Assembly: GCA_963693085.1 (NCBI GenBank)
Contig: OY856413.1
Location: forward strand, 473,373,379-473,437,378
Direction of reading: 5' to 3'
DNA length: 64,000 bases
From: Alisma plantago-aquatica
Taxonomy: Eukaryota > Streptophyta > Magnoliopsida > Alismatales > Alismataceae
Shown here: positions 22,872-38,299 of the stretch, piece by piece
How positions within the stretch are numbered: position 1 is the stretch's first letter
Layout of the letters: each line of letters opens with the position of its first letter
Position numbers and translations under genes: made by a program
Notes under the pieces: model-generated
Told to the model about the DNA's origin: nothing
The model's input: the letters and a program-made list of their open reading frames with translations, nothing else
The model's database searches: none

Positions 22872-25800
22872 TGTAATGACCCATTTTCAGATCAACCATC
22901 TAATTAGGGTTCACTTGGATGATTGTATGCTTAACTAGATTGATCATTGTTTAAAGTTTGATTAATGATGGTAGCTAATTATGGTGTTTTAAACCTATTG
23001 AGAAGATATAGGTATGCTTTTATTTTACATAACTAGGGTTTAAGAGTTAAAAACCCTAATAGATCAAAATTAGGGTTTTGGTAGCACACATGAATGCATA
23101 ATTTAATAAGTATAGTGGTGTACTAAATGATTCTTAGTATTTTATATTCAACTATGATTTAGTTGAAATTTATTTATAGTTTGTTTGTGTTTTTGAAAAA
23201 TATCAGATTTTTGAATAATTCTATGACCTATTATTCAATTGAGTTTCCTCAGGACAAACTTAGTCGATCATGTATTCAAATTGAAATATAGCACAATTGT
23301 ATTTGAATTTTATCTTTTAATTGGTACATCCAATTTATCTGAAATATTAACTTCTATTTTTAAACCCACTTAAAGAAAATTTTGTTAAATTTTCATATTT
23401 TTTGGATGATGTTTAATCTCTATAGAGAGGGGTGTTGGTCAAGTTTCCCCAAGATAAACTCGGTCGACCATGCATTCCAGCTGAAAAATAACAGTCTAGC
23501 ATTTGATTTTTATTTATTAATTAGTAACTCGGATTGATCTAAAATTTTTATTGGATCTTTGAAATATTATTTCAAAAAACATGATAAATTTTTCATAATA
23601 TTTATACGATATTTTACCTACTCAGTAGATGATTTTTAGTAACATATTTTATGATAGAAAAATCTGTTGAATTAAAACAAAGTGTAAAGATGGGTCAATT
23701 TGCAATTGACCCAAGCACCTTAATTGATCTATATGAGCAACCTAGAATTCAAGGATATCTAATATTTTTTGATTTATTCCATAGAAACGAAATCCTAGAG
23801 AGAGAGGAGAGATAGGGTTTTGAGAGGAGAAAGTGGTGGAGATGTTGACCTAGGGTTTCACTATTTGAGATATGATAAAAATCAAGTATGTTTAGCTTCT
23901 TTGCATAGACTTTCATGGTGATTCTTCTCTCACATGACAATATTCTATCCCTTCTTTGATTTTATTCTAAACCACATTGAATCATCCCCTTTTCTCACTC
24001 TTTTTCTCCAAGTTTCCATTTCTAGGGTTTTTGAGTTGAGAGGAGGAAGAAATGGATTCAATTGCTAGAGTCTGATTGGATTTATAGAAATTCAAAGTTT
24101 GACCTATGTTTTTAAGGTGCTTGTCACCTTAGGTGAGTGATTTTCTCCCTATTAAGCACTGTACTCATGTTGAAAGCCTAATTCTATCTGACAAAAATAA
24201 TCAGAAATCTTGCTTGTATTTGTATGTGATTGAGTATTGATTTCGAAAGATATTAGTCAATATAATTCTACTGATTTTGATTATTCCTCATTGAATGGAA
24301 CTTGCTAAGTTACTTGTATATTTGTTGATGTTCCATGGAAAACTTTGTGGATAGATGGCTATGCTACTTTATGTGAATATTGCTAAAAGTTAGCCCAATG
24401 TGTGATGAGCTTGGAAATTGAACTGACATGTCTATGATCATATTTGAATTGTATTAGAATGAATTATATAAGTGTATTGTTAAATATTACTAAAATTGAA
24501 TATGATATATACATATGGATCAGTATGATGTGGTGATATTCGTTGTTTAGGGTTTCTGTTAAGGGATTGAATCAAATGGGCAAGTTAATCAATATATACT
24601 TATGATTGATGGATGAAATATGTCAAAATGGAAATTAGGGTTTCCATGTGTATGAATAGACCTAATGAGCCCATATGCATCATGATGAGATTACTAAATG
24701 ATATAATAATTATGACGTGTTGAACTAAGTATGACTTCTTGAAAACCCTAGAAGTTTAGTATTGAAAGGATTATGAGTAATAAAGCTAGAACTTGTATAT
24801 AATGTTGTAAATGTGATGAAATGATGAAGTGTAGGTATTAATACTTCAATTGAAGATTATAAGTTTTATTAGTATTATTTAAGCCCAATTCATCCACTTT
24901 AGCATAATTTATGGAATTAGATAAATGTGAGTCTTTTATACAAGTTACATAACAATGAATTGTGAAGGATGATTAGAGATTACAGTGTAAGAAGATGTAA
25001 CCCTAGATCATTATTTTTACCAAAAGTGAGTAGTATAATAAGGAATAATCATTGTTGGTTATGGAAATGTCATTAGAAGTCAATGATATGGTACACATAT
25101 CTAAATATAAGAAATGGTATGGACAAAAATGTATTGGATGGTGATGACAAGTTGAAGATGAAATTACTAAAGTTATTATGATGAAGTATTTAATCTTTTG
25201 TTTTAATTACCTTTGGCTTAACCCAAATTGAATGGAATATACTAAAATTGAACTTTGATGCATGTTAACAAGAAGAGAAGCATTGCATATCAAGTGAATT
25301 AAGAATGATTGTTTCTAATAATGTAATGAACGTGAAATGAAAGAAGTTGAAACCAATGAATATAAAATGAAGGAAAAAGATGGGAATTAGTAGATGAATC
25401 TAAGAACCTAGCTCTAAAGATAAAATGATGAGTTAGATGATGCTATTGAAAAATGATCCCAAATGAGGGATTAAGGAATGCACATAACTATAGTTGAATT
25501 CAATTAAAAGATGAGGTTCAAGCATTGAATTGATTTAAAAGAATGTGTCTTGGATTGTGATTGTTTGATAGAATGCTCATACTCTGTGGATGGACTAATA
25601 GTACATACATTAAAATGATATTCAACATGTGTTTATTAGTAACCCTAACTGAATAATGTGAAATAAAAGAAGAAGATAATTGAGTCTATTATGCATATTT
25701 ATGCATGAAATTTTTTTGCATTTATTGAAATTAAATGGAATAAGTATATGTTGTATGCTAAATCTATTTTGAGTATGAAGAATGATACAAGATATCTATA

Positions 25801-27811
25801 TGCTTTTATTGTTGCTAGTTCTTATGTATATATGAAAATTTTGTTGATAATTGTGATATAGAATGAATTGATATGAAATATGTTGAGATTGAATTTAACA
25901 TGCAGTGATTACATTTGAGAAACCCTGATGAGGGTAAATGTTGCACAATGAGATTATGTCTCGGACTAAAGGCCCAGTAATGATGATAAAACCCTGATGG
26001 GTTAAATGTTGGACAATGAGATCATGTCTTGGGCTGAATGCCCACTGATGATGACTGCTATGAGATGATGTGGAAATGTAAAAAATTATGTGTTACAAAT
26101 TAAAGATTGTTTTGCTTCTTATTTTAGTCGTTGCCTTTCTTGATAAGCTTAATCTCTTTCAGGTTATTCTAGTTGCATGAGAATACACACATATGATATA
26201 TGATATTTTTAATTCTTTTAAGATGAGTAAAAGAGATTAATAACAAGTGAAATGATAAAACATCTAGTTAGGTGCCATAAAAATTGTGAGTTTCCCCTGA
26301 GGACCACAATGGGGAAACAAAACAGATGCCCTTGTAGTAATCAATGAATTATGACAAGGATTTCCAGAGTGTGGACTGAGACCTTAAAGGTCAGACCACC
26401 AGGATTTAGGAGTGAGTCAGATGGAGTGGCTCTGGACCTAAATCCTTGATGTGAAAGTCTATGTCCATGAGGAATATAATATGATGAAATGAAATATAAA
26501 AATACAAGAAATATTGTGATATATGACATACCATTTTTCTAGTTCATATCTCGTGTACCCAAGATCAGGACATGCCTCTTTAGGCAAACCTGAGGTAGCC
26601 AGGGTCTGTTGTTGATATCTTAGGGTGGTCGACTAAACCCTAAGATAGTGATTGTCAGTCATTGATGTGAGAATCAGGCGCGGTCACTTCTACTTGGTGA
26701 GGTACATGCCAAGTAGTTTAAGGGCAAATGAATAAAAGATGACAAGCAATGTAGAACATGATTTGAATCTTTGTTACATTCCTTGTACTGCTAGCTGGCG
26801 ATTTACCATTGTTGATTATGTTTCTTGTTGTGGAAAGTGATCATGATGTTATAGAGATTATCTGTTCCATTTTCTAATTTTTCTTGTTTATAAGTAGTAA
26901 ATGTTGGGATTTAAGTATCCACTCTGAATACGATTTGGATTTCTTGCTATTTAATAAGTACTGTTTGGCAAACATGTGTTATATGCACTTCCAACTTTAG
27001 GACTGCATGATGTGTTTCTGGTCCGCTTGGTGGAATGTCACAAAGATAATGTTATTGTTATGTATTGATTAAAAATGCTTAGATCTTGACTCATTACTCA
27101 TGTAGAAAGGTTATTAATTTGAACTAAGGAATATTTGTTGATTTGTTCATAGACATGCCCTAAAACATGTTTTAAAGATATAATTGGTTTAGGTGATTGC
27201 CTTGTCTGTTTGATTAGATTACCATTGTAAATTCGATTGGGGCTTATGCTAGAACTATCTACTAGAATTTTCAATATCTGCAAGTTTCTTTGGAGTTCAG
27301 TATACCTAATTTAATGCTAATGCATATACCTAGCTTGAGTGGAAGGTATCCACTCACTGGGGCTCTATATGAGTCACATGAGGTTGTTTCCATTTTTTTA
27401 GGTATAACACTATTCAATGGAGAAGTTTTGACAAAGAAAATTTAAATAGAAGATAATCTATTTAGAATAGAATGTCCCAATACACTGCCTTTTTGGGGAT
27501 GGGTAGTATACAAAGTTTGTTGATTCATGTACATGCATCGATTGTAAATTGAATTGCACATGGCCATAAGATTTGATTCTGGTTTTGATGGACTTGAATA
27601 AGATTTGTGTTATCTTATTGTGAGATCTTTGACGTGATATTGATTTGTGAAAATTGTAAAGAAAGAAAAAGGAAAATTTATCAGTGATTTTTGTATAAAA
27701 TATTAATCGCTTTTGTTGAGAACTTGTTGTTTTGTATCATATACGAGTATTATGTTTAGGCTTTTTCTCTAATGGTTGACATTAGTGCTGATCACAAGAG
27801 AGGGACCGACA
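22872..27811 (+). repeat. Family Y 5' LTR
   Basis: About 4.94 kb, AT-rich, no protein-like frame. It aligns with 28641-32906 plus 44253-44865. It starts TGTAATGACCCATTTTCAG; the 3' copy has TGTAACAACCCGTTTCAG. A 69-bp direct repeat lies at 25921-26058. Confidence 0.92.
25921..26058. repeat. 69-bp direct repeat in Y LTR
   Basis: Two units opening AACCCTGATG (25921, 25990) with GTAAATGTTG-CACAATGAGAT in common. The 3' LTR has the same pair near 31626-31760, so the duplication predates insertion. Confidence 0.8.
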
Positions 27812-28640
27812 ACGTGGTATCAGAGCCTAGGTTATATGATTTTGTAGGGACAATTGGATTTAGGATTAAATGATAATGTGGATGTTGAATATAACCTGAT
27901 TGATGTGCATACTAACTAATCTCGGTATCCAGATACTCTACTCAAGTATTTGGGTATTGAGACAAGCTAGTATGGAACTGCCAATTGTACTTCTTATGAA
28001 TGCCCTGACCAAGCATCCCGATTACTACAATTTGGTAGTATAGTAAGATGCATGATGAAAAAAATGGTGATAAAATGGTGAAAGAGAGGGGATTTTATAG
28101 TTCAGTTCGGAACCTATAAAAAGCAGAAAATTTAATATAAGAAAGATGAAAGCCTAATGGATTATGAAGATGATTCCTAATGTGTTTGAATCTAAAATTG
28201 TAAGAAAAAGCTAAGAACTAAGAATGATGCACACTAAATGATCTTATTTATGAAGAAAATTGATGAATGTGGATGATAATATAGAATGAGTCATAATCTT
28301 GATCCATGAGATACATAATCAAATTTCAAAAGAATATGAAAGGTGATGTGAAGCACATATTGATAAAATGATGTACACTAATATTTATGATTTAAGTGCT
28401 TGTAATACTCAAGAAGAGATATGATTATGATAAGGGATGAATTATCCATATAATGCTCAGAAAATTTTGATATTCCAATATACAACATTCAAGAGGCAAG
28501 AAAATGATGTCATATGAAAGAAAAATAAAATGGAAACCATTCTAACTTAATGATGAGAGAGATGAATGATTAGGTGATATTATATTCTTCTAGATCTTTT
28601 TAGAGATTTTCAGACAAAATCTAAAAAGGAGAGGGGAATT
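27812..28640 (+). other. Family Y internal region with PBS and PPT
   Basis: PBS TGGTATCAGAGCCTAGG at 27815-27831, three bases after the LTR; PPT AAAAAGGAGAGGGG at 28624-28637. Between them are 790 bp rich in ATGA-type words with stops in all frames and no gag or pol motif. Confidence 0.88.
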
Positions 28641-31600
28641 TGTAACAACCCGTTTCAGATCAACCATCTAAATAGGGTTCACTTGGATGATTGTATGCTT
28701 AAGTAGATTGATCATTGTTTAAAGTTTGATTAATGATGGTAGTTAATTATGATGTTTTCAACCTAATGAGAATCTCTAATTATGCTTTTAGTTTACATAA
28801 TTAGGGTTTGAGAATTGAAAACCCTAATCGACCAAAATTAGGGTTTTGGTAGCATATGAATGCATAATTTGATAAGTATAGTAGAGTACTAAATGATTTT
28901 TAGTATCTTATATATAATTCTGATTAGTTGAAATTTATATGCAGTTTGGATAACTCAATGGTTAGTGTTCTTGCAAAATATCAGAATTTTCAATTAATTC
29001 TATGACCTGTTTGTTGGCTGATTTTTCTCAGGGCAAACTCATCTGACCATGTATTTAGATTGAAATATAGCACAATGGTATTTAAATTTATCATTTATTG
29101 GTACATCTAATTGATCTAAATTTTTAACTTCTGTTGGGAAACTCATTTATTGATATTCTTTAAGATTTTTATAATTTTTGGATGTTTAATCTCTTTAGAG
29201 AGGGGTGTCGGTCGATTTTCCATGGATAACTCGGTCAACCATGCAATTTGGTTGAAAAATAGTAGTCTAGTATTTGATTTTTATTAATTTATTGGTAACT
29301 CGGATTGATTTGAATTTTTTAATAGAGATCTGAAATATTTTTCTAGACAACATGCCAATTTTTAATAATTTTTATAAGATACTTGATCTACTAGATATAT
29401 GATCTTTTTTAACATATTTTATGACAAAAAAATCTATTGAACAAAAACAAAGTGTAAAGTTGGGTCAATTTTCACTTGACCCAAGCACCTTAATTGATAT
29501 ATATGAGCAACCAAACCCAAGGATATCTCATATTTTATTATCCATTTTAGATAAACAAAATCCTAGAGAGAGAGCATAGCTAGGGTTTTGAGAGGAGAAA
29601 GTGGTGGAGATGTTGACCTAGGGTTTCACTATCTGAGATATGATAAAATCAAGTAAGTTTAGCTTCTTTGCATAGCCTTTCATGGTGAACCTTCTCTCAC
29701 ATCTCAACATTCTACATCTCCTCTTATTTGATTCAAAATCACATCGAATCATCCCCTTTTCTCACTCTTTCACTCCTAATCTCCATTTCTAGGTTTCCGA
29801 GTTGAGAGGAGGAAGAAATGGATTCAGTTGCTAGAGTTTGATTGGATTTCTAGAAGTTCAGAATTTTACCTACGTTTCAAAGGTACTTGTCATTTTAGGT
29901 GAGTTCTTTTCTCCCTCTTAAGCTCTGTATTAATGTTGACAACCTAATTCTATCCGGATAAAATAATCAGAAATCTGGCTTGTATTTGTATGTGATTAGG
30001 TGTTGATTTAGAAAGATATTAGGCAATCTAATTTCACTAATTTCAATTATTCCTCTTTGAATGGAACTTGCTATGTTCCTAATATTGATTAATGTTCCAT
30101 GGAAAACTCTATGGATAGACGACTATGCTACTTCATACAAATACTGCCTAAAAACATAATGTGTGATATGCTTAGGAATTAAATTGACATGTCTAGAATA
30201 ATATTTGAATCATATTAGAATGAATTATATAAGTGCATTGTTAAATCGTACTAAAATTGAATATGATATGTACATATGGATTAGTATGAGGTGGTGACAT
30301 TACCTGTTTAGAGTTTTTATTGAGGGATTAAATCAAATGGGTCAATTAATCAATGCATACTTATGATTGATGGGTGAAATACGTGGAAATGGAAACTAGG
30401 GTTGCCATGTTTGTGAATAACCATAATGAACCCATGTGGATCATGATGATACATTGTGTTGAACTGACCATGACTTCTTCCAAACCCTAGAAGTTTAGTA
30501 TTAAAACTAATATAAGTAATAAAGCTATAACTTGTAAATAATGTTGTAAATGTGATGAAATGATGAAGTGTAGGTATTGATATTTCAATTGAAGATGACG
30601 AGTCTGATCAATATGATCTAAGCCCAATCCATCTATTTTAGCATAATTAAGGTATTAGGTATAAATGCAAGTCTTTTATATAAGTTACATAACAATGAAT
30701 TATGAAGGAAGATTAGAAATTATGGTGTAAGAAGATATAACCCTAATTCATTTTTTTTACCTGAAGTGTGTAGTGTAATAAGGAATGATCATTGTTTATT
30801 AAGGAAATGTCATCAGAAGTCAAGGATATGGTACACTTATCGAAATATAAGAAATGAAATGAGCAAAAATGTACTGAATGGTGATGTCAAGTTAGAGATG
30901 AAACTAATGAAGTTATTATAATGAAGTCATGAATCTTTTCTTTTAATTACATGTGGCTTAACACAAATTGAATGAAATATACTAAAATTCAACTTTAATG
31001 TATGTCAACAAGAAGAGAAGCATTGTATATCAAGTGAATTAAGAATGATTGGTTCCAATAATGGAATGAACATGAAATAAAAGAATTTGAGACTAATGAA
31101 TATAAAATGAAGGAAAAATATAGGAATTAGTAGAAGAATCTAAGAACGTAACTCTAATCCTAAAGTGATGAGTTGGATTATGCTAATGAATAATGATCTC
31201 AAATGAAGGATTAAGGAATGCACATAATTCAATTAAAAATGACGTTCAAGCATTGAATAGAATTACAAGAATGTGTTCTTGGATTGTGATTGTTTGATAG
31301 AATACTTGTACTCTGAGGATGGACTAATAGTAAGGACATCAAAGGATATTCAACATGCTTTTATTAATAAACATAATTGAAGAATCTAAAATAAAAGAAG
31401 AAGAGAACTAAGTCTGTTATGCATGTTTGTGCATGAAATTTATTTGTATCTATTGATATTGGATGGAATAATTATATGTCGTATGGTAAATCTATTCTAA
31501 GTACGATGAGTGATACATGATATCTATATGTTGCTAGTTCTTATGTATCTGTGAATATTTTTTTGTGAACTGTGATTTAGAATGAACTGATATGGAATAT

Positions 31601-32906
31601 GTTGAGGGTAAATGCTACATTCGAGAAACCCTGATGAGGGTAAATGCTACACAATGAGATCATGTCTCGGGTTGAAGGCCCACTAATGATGATAAAAACC
31701 TTGATGGGGTAAATGTTGGACAATGAGATTATGTCTTGGGATGAAGTCCACTGATGATGACTACTATGAGATGACAGGGAAATGTAAATAATTTTATGTG
31801 TTACAAATTACAAATTGTTGTACTTCTTATTTTAGCCATTGTATTTCTTGATAAGCTTAATCTATTTCATGTTATTCTAGTTACATGAGAATACACACAC
31901 ATGGTATATGCTCTTTTGAATTATTTTAAGATGAGTAAGATAGATCAATAATAAGTGAAATAATGAAACATTTAGTTAGGTGCCATGAACATTATGAGTT
32001 TCCCCTGAGGAACACACTAGGGAAACAAAATTAGATCTCCTTGTAGTGATCGATGAATTATGAGAAGGATTTTCAGAGTGTGGATCCATACCTTAAAGGT
32101 TAGACCACTAAGATTTAGGAATGAGTCATCTGGAGTGGCTCTGGCCCTAAACTATTGTTGTGAAAGTCTATGTCCATGAGGAATAGACTATGATCAAATG
32201 AAATATGTGTGAGAAATGTTGTGGTATATGATATACTATTTTGTTGGTTTCTATCTCGTGTATCCGAGATGAGGATGTGAGACTCTTTAGGTAGCCCTGA
32301 GGTGTTCAAGGTCTATTGTTGATATCTTAGGGTGATCGACGAAACCCTAAGATAGTGACATTGAGTCATTGACACGAGGATTTGGCATTGTGACTTCTAC
32401 TTGGTGAGGTACAAGCCAAGTAATTTCAGGGCAAACTAATAAAAGATGACAAGCTATGCAGAAAATGGTTTAAAAGTTTGTTACATTCCTTATATTGCTA
32501 GCTGGTGATTTGCCATTGTTTATTATGTTTCTTATTGTGGAAAGTAATCATGCTATTACAAAGATTATCTGGTTCATATTTTGACATGTCTTGTTGACAA
32601 ATAGCAAATGTTGAGAATTAAATATCCACTTTGAATATGATTTGGATTTCTAGCTATTTGATAAGTACTATTTGGTAGACATGTCTTATGTGTACTTCAA
32701 CTTCAGACTGCAAGATGAGTTCCTGGTATGGCTGGTGGAATGTCACAAAAATAATGTTATTATTATATATTGATTCAAAATGCTTAGATCTTGACTTATT
32801 ACTCATGCAAAATGATTGTTTATTTATTTTAATAAGTATTTGTTGGCTTGTTCATAGACATGCCCTCAAGGATGCTTTGAAGTTATAATTGGTTTAAGTA
32901 ATTACC

Positions 32907-35900
32907 TGTAAGGAGTGGGACCCAATGTGGGATCCACTCCCTACTAAAAATTTGAAGAATAGAACCTCTAGTCCAAACACACCCATAAGGTATCTTTGAG
33001 TGGGTGTAAAATTTTCAAATCTATTTAATGGTATTCAAAACAACCAAAGTGTAGCGGAAGAATAAAAACATTGACTATATTCAATTTCTCATAAGGTTAC
33101 AAAATAACATCTTATACTTACATGTAAAGGCACATCATAAGGATCCATGTAGATAGAAATCTAAACCACATCAAGATTGTCTCCAAAATTTAACATCTTA
33201 AGCTAAGTCCATGTCTTTATGCCATATCCTCCATGTCCTTCACCTAGGGTTGGAAGAATACCCCAGTAGGAAAAGAAAAATAGAAGACATTAGCAAATGC
33301 TGGTATGTGCATACTAGCAATATATGGAATAAAGGACAACAAATCATGAAATATTCCCATAGAAAATAAAAGTACCACCCAAGTGGGTATCAAGAGAAAA
33401 AAATCACAATAAAGAAGATACTTGCCATTAAAATATATAAAAGATTGTGCCTTATATACATCTACTACCATGGTGGGAAATGAAGCACAATAAGAGAAAG
33501 TAGGGCACACATCCCACAATCATCATCAATATCCTGCATGCATGTGAGATAAGTATAACACTAAAACAATATAAAGATAAAAGCGGCCAAGGCTTCACAT
33601 CCTTGAAACCTGATAGAGAATGATGCACTGCCAAACTACCAATATCTAAAGTTTAGCCAAGGCTTCACATTCTTGAAACTCGAGTATGGGGCACCACCAC
33701 CTCCATCCCAAAAACAGGGGCACACACCCAAAAACCAATGTAATTACACTACTTTATTGCTACTGAATCACATAGCATGTTAAATGTAGAGGCAAGTAGA
33801 AAGTATAGTCAGATTATACAAACTAGTCACCACATAAGTGACCAACATATACATCCACCACATAAGTGGGCAAAAGACATCACATGTCATCAAATTGGGT
33901 TCCATCATGCATAAAGAATATGAAAAGAGTCCAAAAGAATATCCATGATCACATGATCAATACAAATAAGGTAATTCCCATGAACCATGATTTTCAAAAG
34001 AAAAGACATTGTATATAGGCTAATGTCCATATGACCAAGAGGTAGAAGAAATATAGGTTATTGCTCAAAGGAATATCAGAGGATGCAAACATACCTTAAA
34101 ATAAGATCCTAGAAACTCTCTTCACCAAACTAATTATTTCCAAGATCAACCTTGCCTAAATACAAATTGTTCACATGTATTAGGGTTTGGGATATACATA
34201 TATATGTAATGAAACCCTAATTCTAAACCTTTCCACAAAACATCAGATTTTAGACTCTAGACCTGGACTGATTGACTTATTAGGTTTTTTTTTCTGATTA
34301 AGAAAACATATTTATTTAATAAATTTGGAGTTTGTATGAATTAATTACCAATTTTAGGGCTTTTATATTAATTAATTAGGTCCTTAAAAATCCATCATTG
34401 AAAATATGGAAATCGTGATTTTAAACTATTTTTATTAGAAAGAACACATTTTTTTGATTCCAAAACATAATCTATTTTAATTTTTGGACAAGCAAATTAA
34501 AAGATATGAATTTTACAAGATGAACCAATCACAAAATCAGAAAAAGCCAAATCTGTAGGGAATTTACGAGAGAGGAAGAGAGGTCGGATAGGCAAGGAGA
34601 AACTTATCCAAGAGTTTGGGGAAAAACTTCGTTTGTAAAACTAACTAATTGATCATAAAGAACAAATGCCGTAGTTGTTTACCTGAGGTCCAATTATGCT
34701 CCGAAAATAAATATGACGTCGGGGAGCGGTGCCGCAAACTAACCAAGAACCACGTTCCGCTTTTAGGTGAAACGACGATGCAAAGTGAAATCAAATCATG
34801 ACCACCATTAGCCACACACTCAAGAAAGGATGAAATTGGGATGAGAAGAGGTTCACAAAACAACCAAGAAAGACCGGGGTAGAGGTATTTATAAGTGGGG
34901 GTGTGTGAGAATTAATTTAGAAGACTTGAAGAAAAAGTTGAGGCATTTATCAAATTCTCCAAGTTAGGATACGACTATGGTATGGATAGATGCGGAATTA
35001 ATTTTTTAATCAAACACATGTTATTTCTTGAAATTTCATTAGGAAATGAGAGAGTTATGCCCAAAATATCAGGTATTGGTATGCAATTACTGTTTATGCG
35101 GGCTGGTGTTTCCTAATCTGAATTTTATAAAATATTGATTAAATTATTATCCTTTTTCACTCTCTTCAATTGAAGGTACAAAAAAGGTCCAAAATAAATG
35201 AAATTTTATATCTAGATTAATTAGGACATGTAGAATCCGATTTTAGCATTAGTTTTTCCTTTTGGAGACTTTTGCTATTTTATTTAATTCTTTTAAAGTA
35301 TATCACTTTTTTCTTTCCTAATGCATTAAAGACATATAAATTTTTTCAAAATTGATGAAACTTCACCCACAAGTCATAGAAAGTGTATTTGACACAAATT
35401 TTCTATTATTTCTATTTTTATGTCATTTTTTAATTAATGTTTTGAAGGTTCTACTCTTTTCTCTCTCCTGATTTCATCTTTTAATCAAACATCTTCCAAA
35501 TTGGATGAAAATTCACCCAAAGGCTATATTTATTATGTATATTATGAATCCAAAATTATTTTCCTATTTAGGATTTATTTAATAGTTTATTTTATATTTT
35601 GGGAAGAACTCATGTCTTATTCCCCAAATTGAATTAAATTTATTTTTATAAGGTAAATAATGTGAAACTTGACTCCCAAGGTAACTGGGACCCAAGGAAT
35701 TTGAATTTCACACTATATTTTTCTTTGAGAATCTCATATTATGAATTATAACACTTTTGGCTTGTTTTCATTATATTTAATTTAATATTATTCCATCATA
35801 TTTATTATCCATCCATATCTTTATATTACAACCAAAAGAATTATACACCATTGTTGGGTACAAGTTATTATGAAATCTCCATTTATATCATTTGACATAT

Positions 35901-36081
35901 TTTATGTGTCCATTATTGGTATAAGATTAATGTGAGAACATTAGGTTACATTAGGGTGATTTATACATGCTTTAGCTCATTAGGGTTATACAAAACATCT
36001 TCTAAATCTACCCTCCCCCTTGTTTGGCTAGGACCAAAAGGTCAAACTTCTAGGTTAGGGTCTAAGATCCGGTATGTTACA
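32907..36081 (-). repeat. Family X LTR 1 (3' LTR of the array)
   Basis: 3.18 kb. It contains AAGGCTTCACATCCTTG and AAGGCTTCACATTCTTG 60-70 bp apart, a short AT run at 34194-34210, and TAATTAATTAGGTCC. It ends CGGTATGTTACA and abuts the polypurine tract complement (CACCCCTTAAAAG) at 36088-36101. Confidence 0.9.
34886..34893 (-). promoter_or_regulatory. Probable TATA box, X LTR 1
   Basis: Minus-strand TATAAATA preceded by CCCCCACT, at the same place in all three array LTRs (38984-38991, 43048-43055). Conservation of the box and its C-rich side in diverged copies supports a U3 core promoter. Confidence 0.5.
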
Positions 36082-36876
36082 ACACTCCACCCCTTAAAAG
36101 AATTTTGTCCTCAAAATATATTGATCCAAACATCAACAACCAACTACTCCACCCCTTAAAAGATTTAACCTAACAAGACAAACTAAACATCATTTAGGGT
36201 TACCCACATAACTTTTAGTTGTGAATGTTTTAGAGTTTTGTGTTGTTCATGTATCCAACTAACAAGTCAGAATCATCTAGGGTTGAGTTTTAGGTCCTCG
36301 TATCTCTAACCTAACAAACCACAAAAACATCCTACAGTCATAGGGTACAAAGGGTAGGTCTACTACTTTTATATTATTCCACATATCCCTAGTCACTACT
36401 TCAATACTAGGGTTAAGATTCTATTCCAACTATATCCAAGGTTTCTCTAGAAAAGCTTCCATATTTCTATATTGTGACTTAATTCAAGGAATCATCAAGA
36501 AAATCAAAAGGATTTGTTTGTACACATAGTAGCATAATGATTTTTTTTCCGATAAGAAACATTGCAAAGTAAAACCAACAAGTTGGCCAAAATTCAATGC
36601 AAAAACCAAGTCACAATATTTCCATATTAGGAATTCTTATCCTACTATTTCCTCATAACTTAATTGCATCCTCAAGTCAAACCTTACCGCATCAAAAAAT
36701 TCAAATCATAATCAATGATAGGGTAAGATCTCCTAAAATCTCATCACATATTTAACGTAGATTAATTCTAGGGTGAACATCTCACCTAGAGGGCAACTAT
36801 GCATGGTAAGGGTTCTAGTTAGGGAGACAAAATTGAAATAGTCAGATTTCGACTACCATGGGCTCTGATACCGTGC
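36082..36876 (-). other. Family X internal region 1 (PBS, PPT, no coding)
   Basis: 795 bp. The plus strand shows GGCTCTGATACCG (36861-36873), complement of the tRNA-iMet site with one mismatch, four bases from LTR 2. At the other end CACTCCACCCCTTAAAAG is the complement of an A/G-rich polypurine tract. The GAGGACAAAATTC just before the tract is typical of the tail of chromoviral pol genes, so the interior looks like pol ends stitched together. No frame exceeds about 75 codons. Confidence 0.85.
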
Positions 36877-38173
36877 TGTAAGGAGTGGGACTTGATAGGG
36901 GATCCACTCCCTACTAAAAATTTGAAGAACATAACCTATAGTCAAAACACACCCATAAGGTATCTTGGAGTGGGTGTAAAATTTTCACATCTTATTAATG
37001 ACATTCAAAACAACCAAAGTGTAGCAGTAGAATTAAAACATTGACTATATTCAATTTCTTATAAGGTTACAAAAGAACATCTTATACTTACATGTACAGG
37101 TACATCATAAGGATCCATGTAGAGGGAAATCTAAACCACATTAAGATTGTCTCCAAGCTTTAATGTCTTAAGCTAAGTCCATATCTTTATGCCATATCCT
37201 CCATATCCTTCACCTAGGGTTGGAAGCATACCCCAGCAGGAAGAGAAAAATAGAAGACATCAACATAGGCTGACATGTGCATACTAAATAAAAAAATCGA
37301 GCAATATATGGAATAAAGGAAAAAAAATTATGAAAGCATACCATATAAAAGAAAAATACCACCAAAGTGGGTATCAAAAGAAAAGAATAATAATAAAGAA
37401 GATACTTGCCATTAAAAGAAATAAAAGATTGTGCCTTATATACATCCACTACCATGGTGGGAAATGAAGCACAATAAGAGAAAGTAGGGCACACACCCCA
37501 CAATCATCATCGATATCCTTCATGCATGTGAGATAAGAATAACACTAGAACAATATAAAGACAAAGGTGGCCAAGGCTTCACATCCTTGAAGCCTGATAG
37601 AGAATGACGCACTGCCAAACTCCCAATATATAAAGTTGAGCCAAGGCTTCACATCCTCGAAACTTGGGTATGGGGCACCACCACCTCCATCCCAAAAATA
37701 GGGGCACACCCAAAAACCAATGCAATTACACTACTCTAGTGCTACTGAATCACATAGCCCGTTAAATGTAGATGCAAGTAGAAAGTATAGTAAAATTATA
37801 CAAATTAGTCACCACATAAGTGACCAACATATACATCCACCTCAAGTGGGCAAAATACATCACATGTCATCAAATAGGGTTCCATCATGTACATAGCATA
37901 TGAAAAGAGTCCAAAAGAATATCCATGATCACATGATCAATAACAAATAAGGTAGTTCCCATGAACCATGATTTTTAAAAGATAAGACATTGTGAATAGG
38001 CTAATGTCCATAGGACCAAGAGGTAGAAGAAATATAAGTTATTACTCAAAGGAATAATAGGGGATGTAAACATACCTTAAACCAGGGTCCTATAAACTCT
38101 CTTCACAAAACTAATTATTTCCAAGATCAACCTTGCCTAAATACAAATTGTTCACATGTATTAGGGCTTGTGA

Positions 38174-38299
<126 letters not shown>

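Noticed and set aside
27801..27840. tRNA gene suggested by TGGTATCAGAGCC
   Set aside because: It is the primer binding site beside an LTR; no cloverleaf surrounds it. The same applies at 12028, 36861, 41011 and 60484.
35932..36159. Frame shared by two X copies (35932 and 40038)
   Set aside because: It crosses the LTR-interior boundary in the sense opposite to the element and shares only repeat homology.
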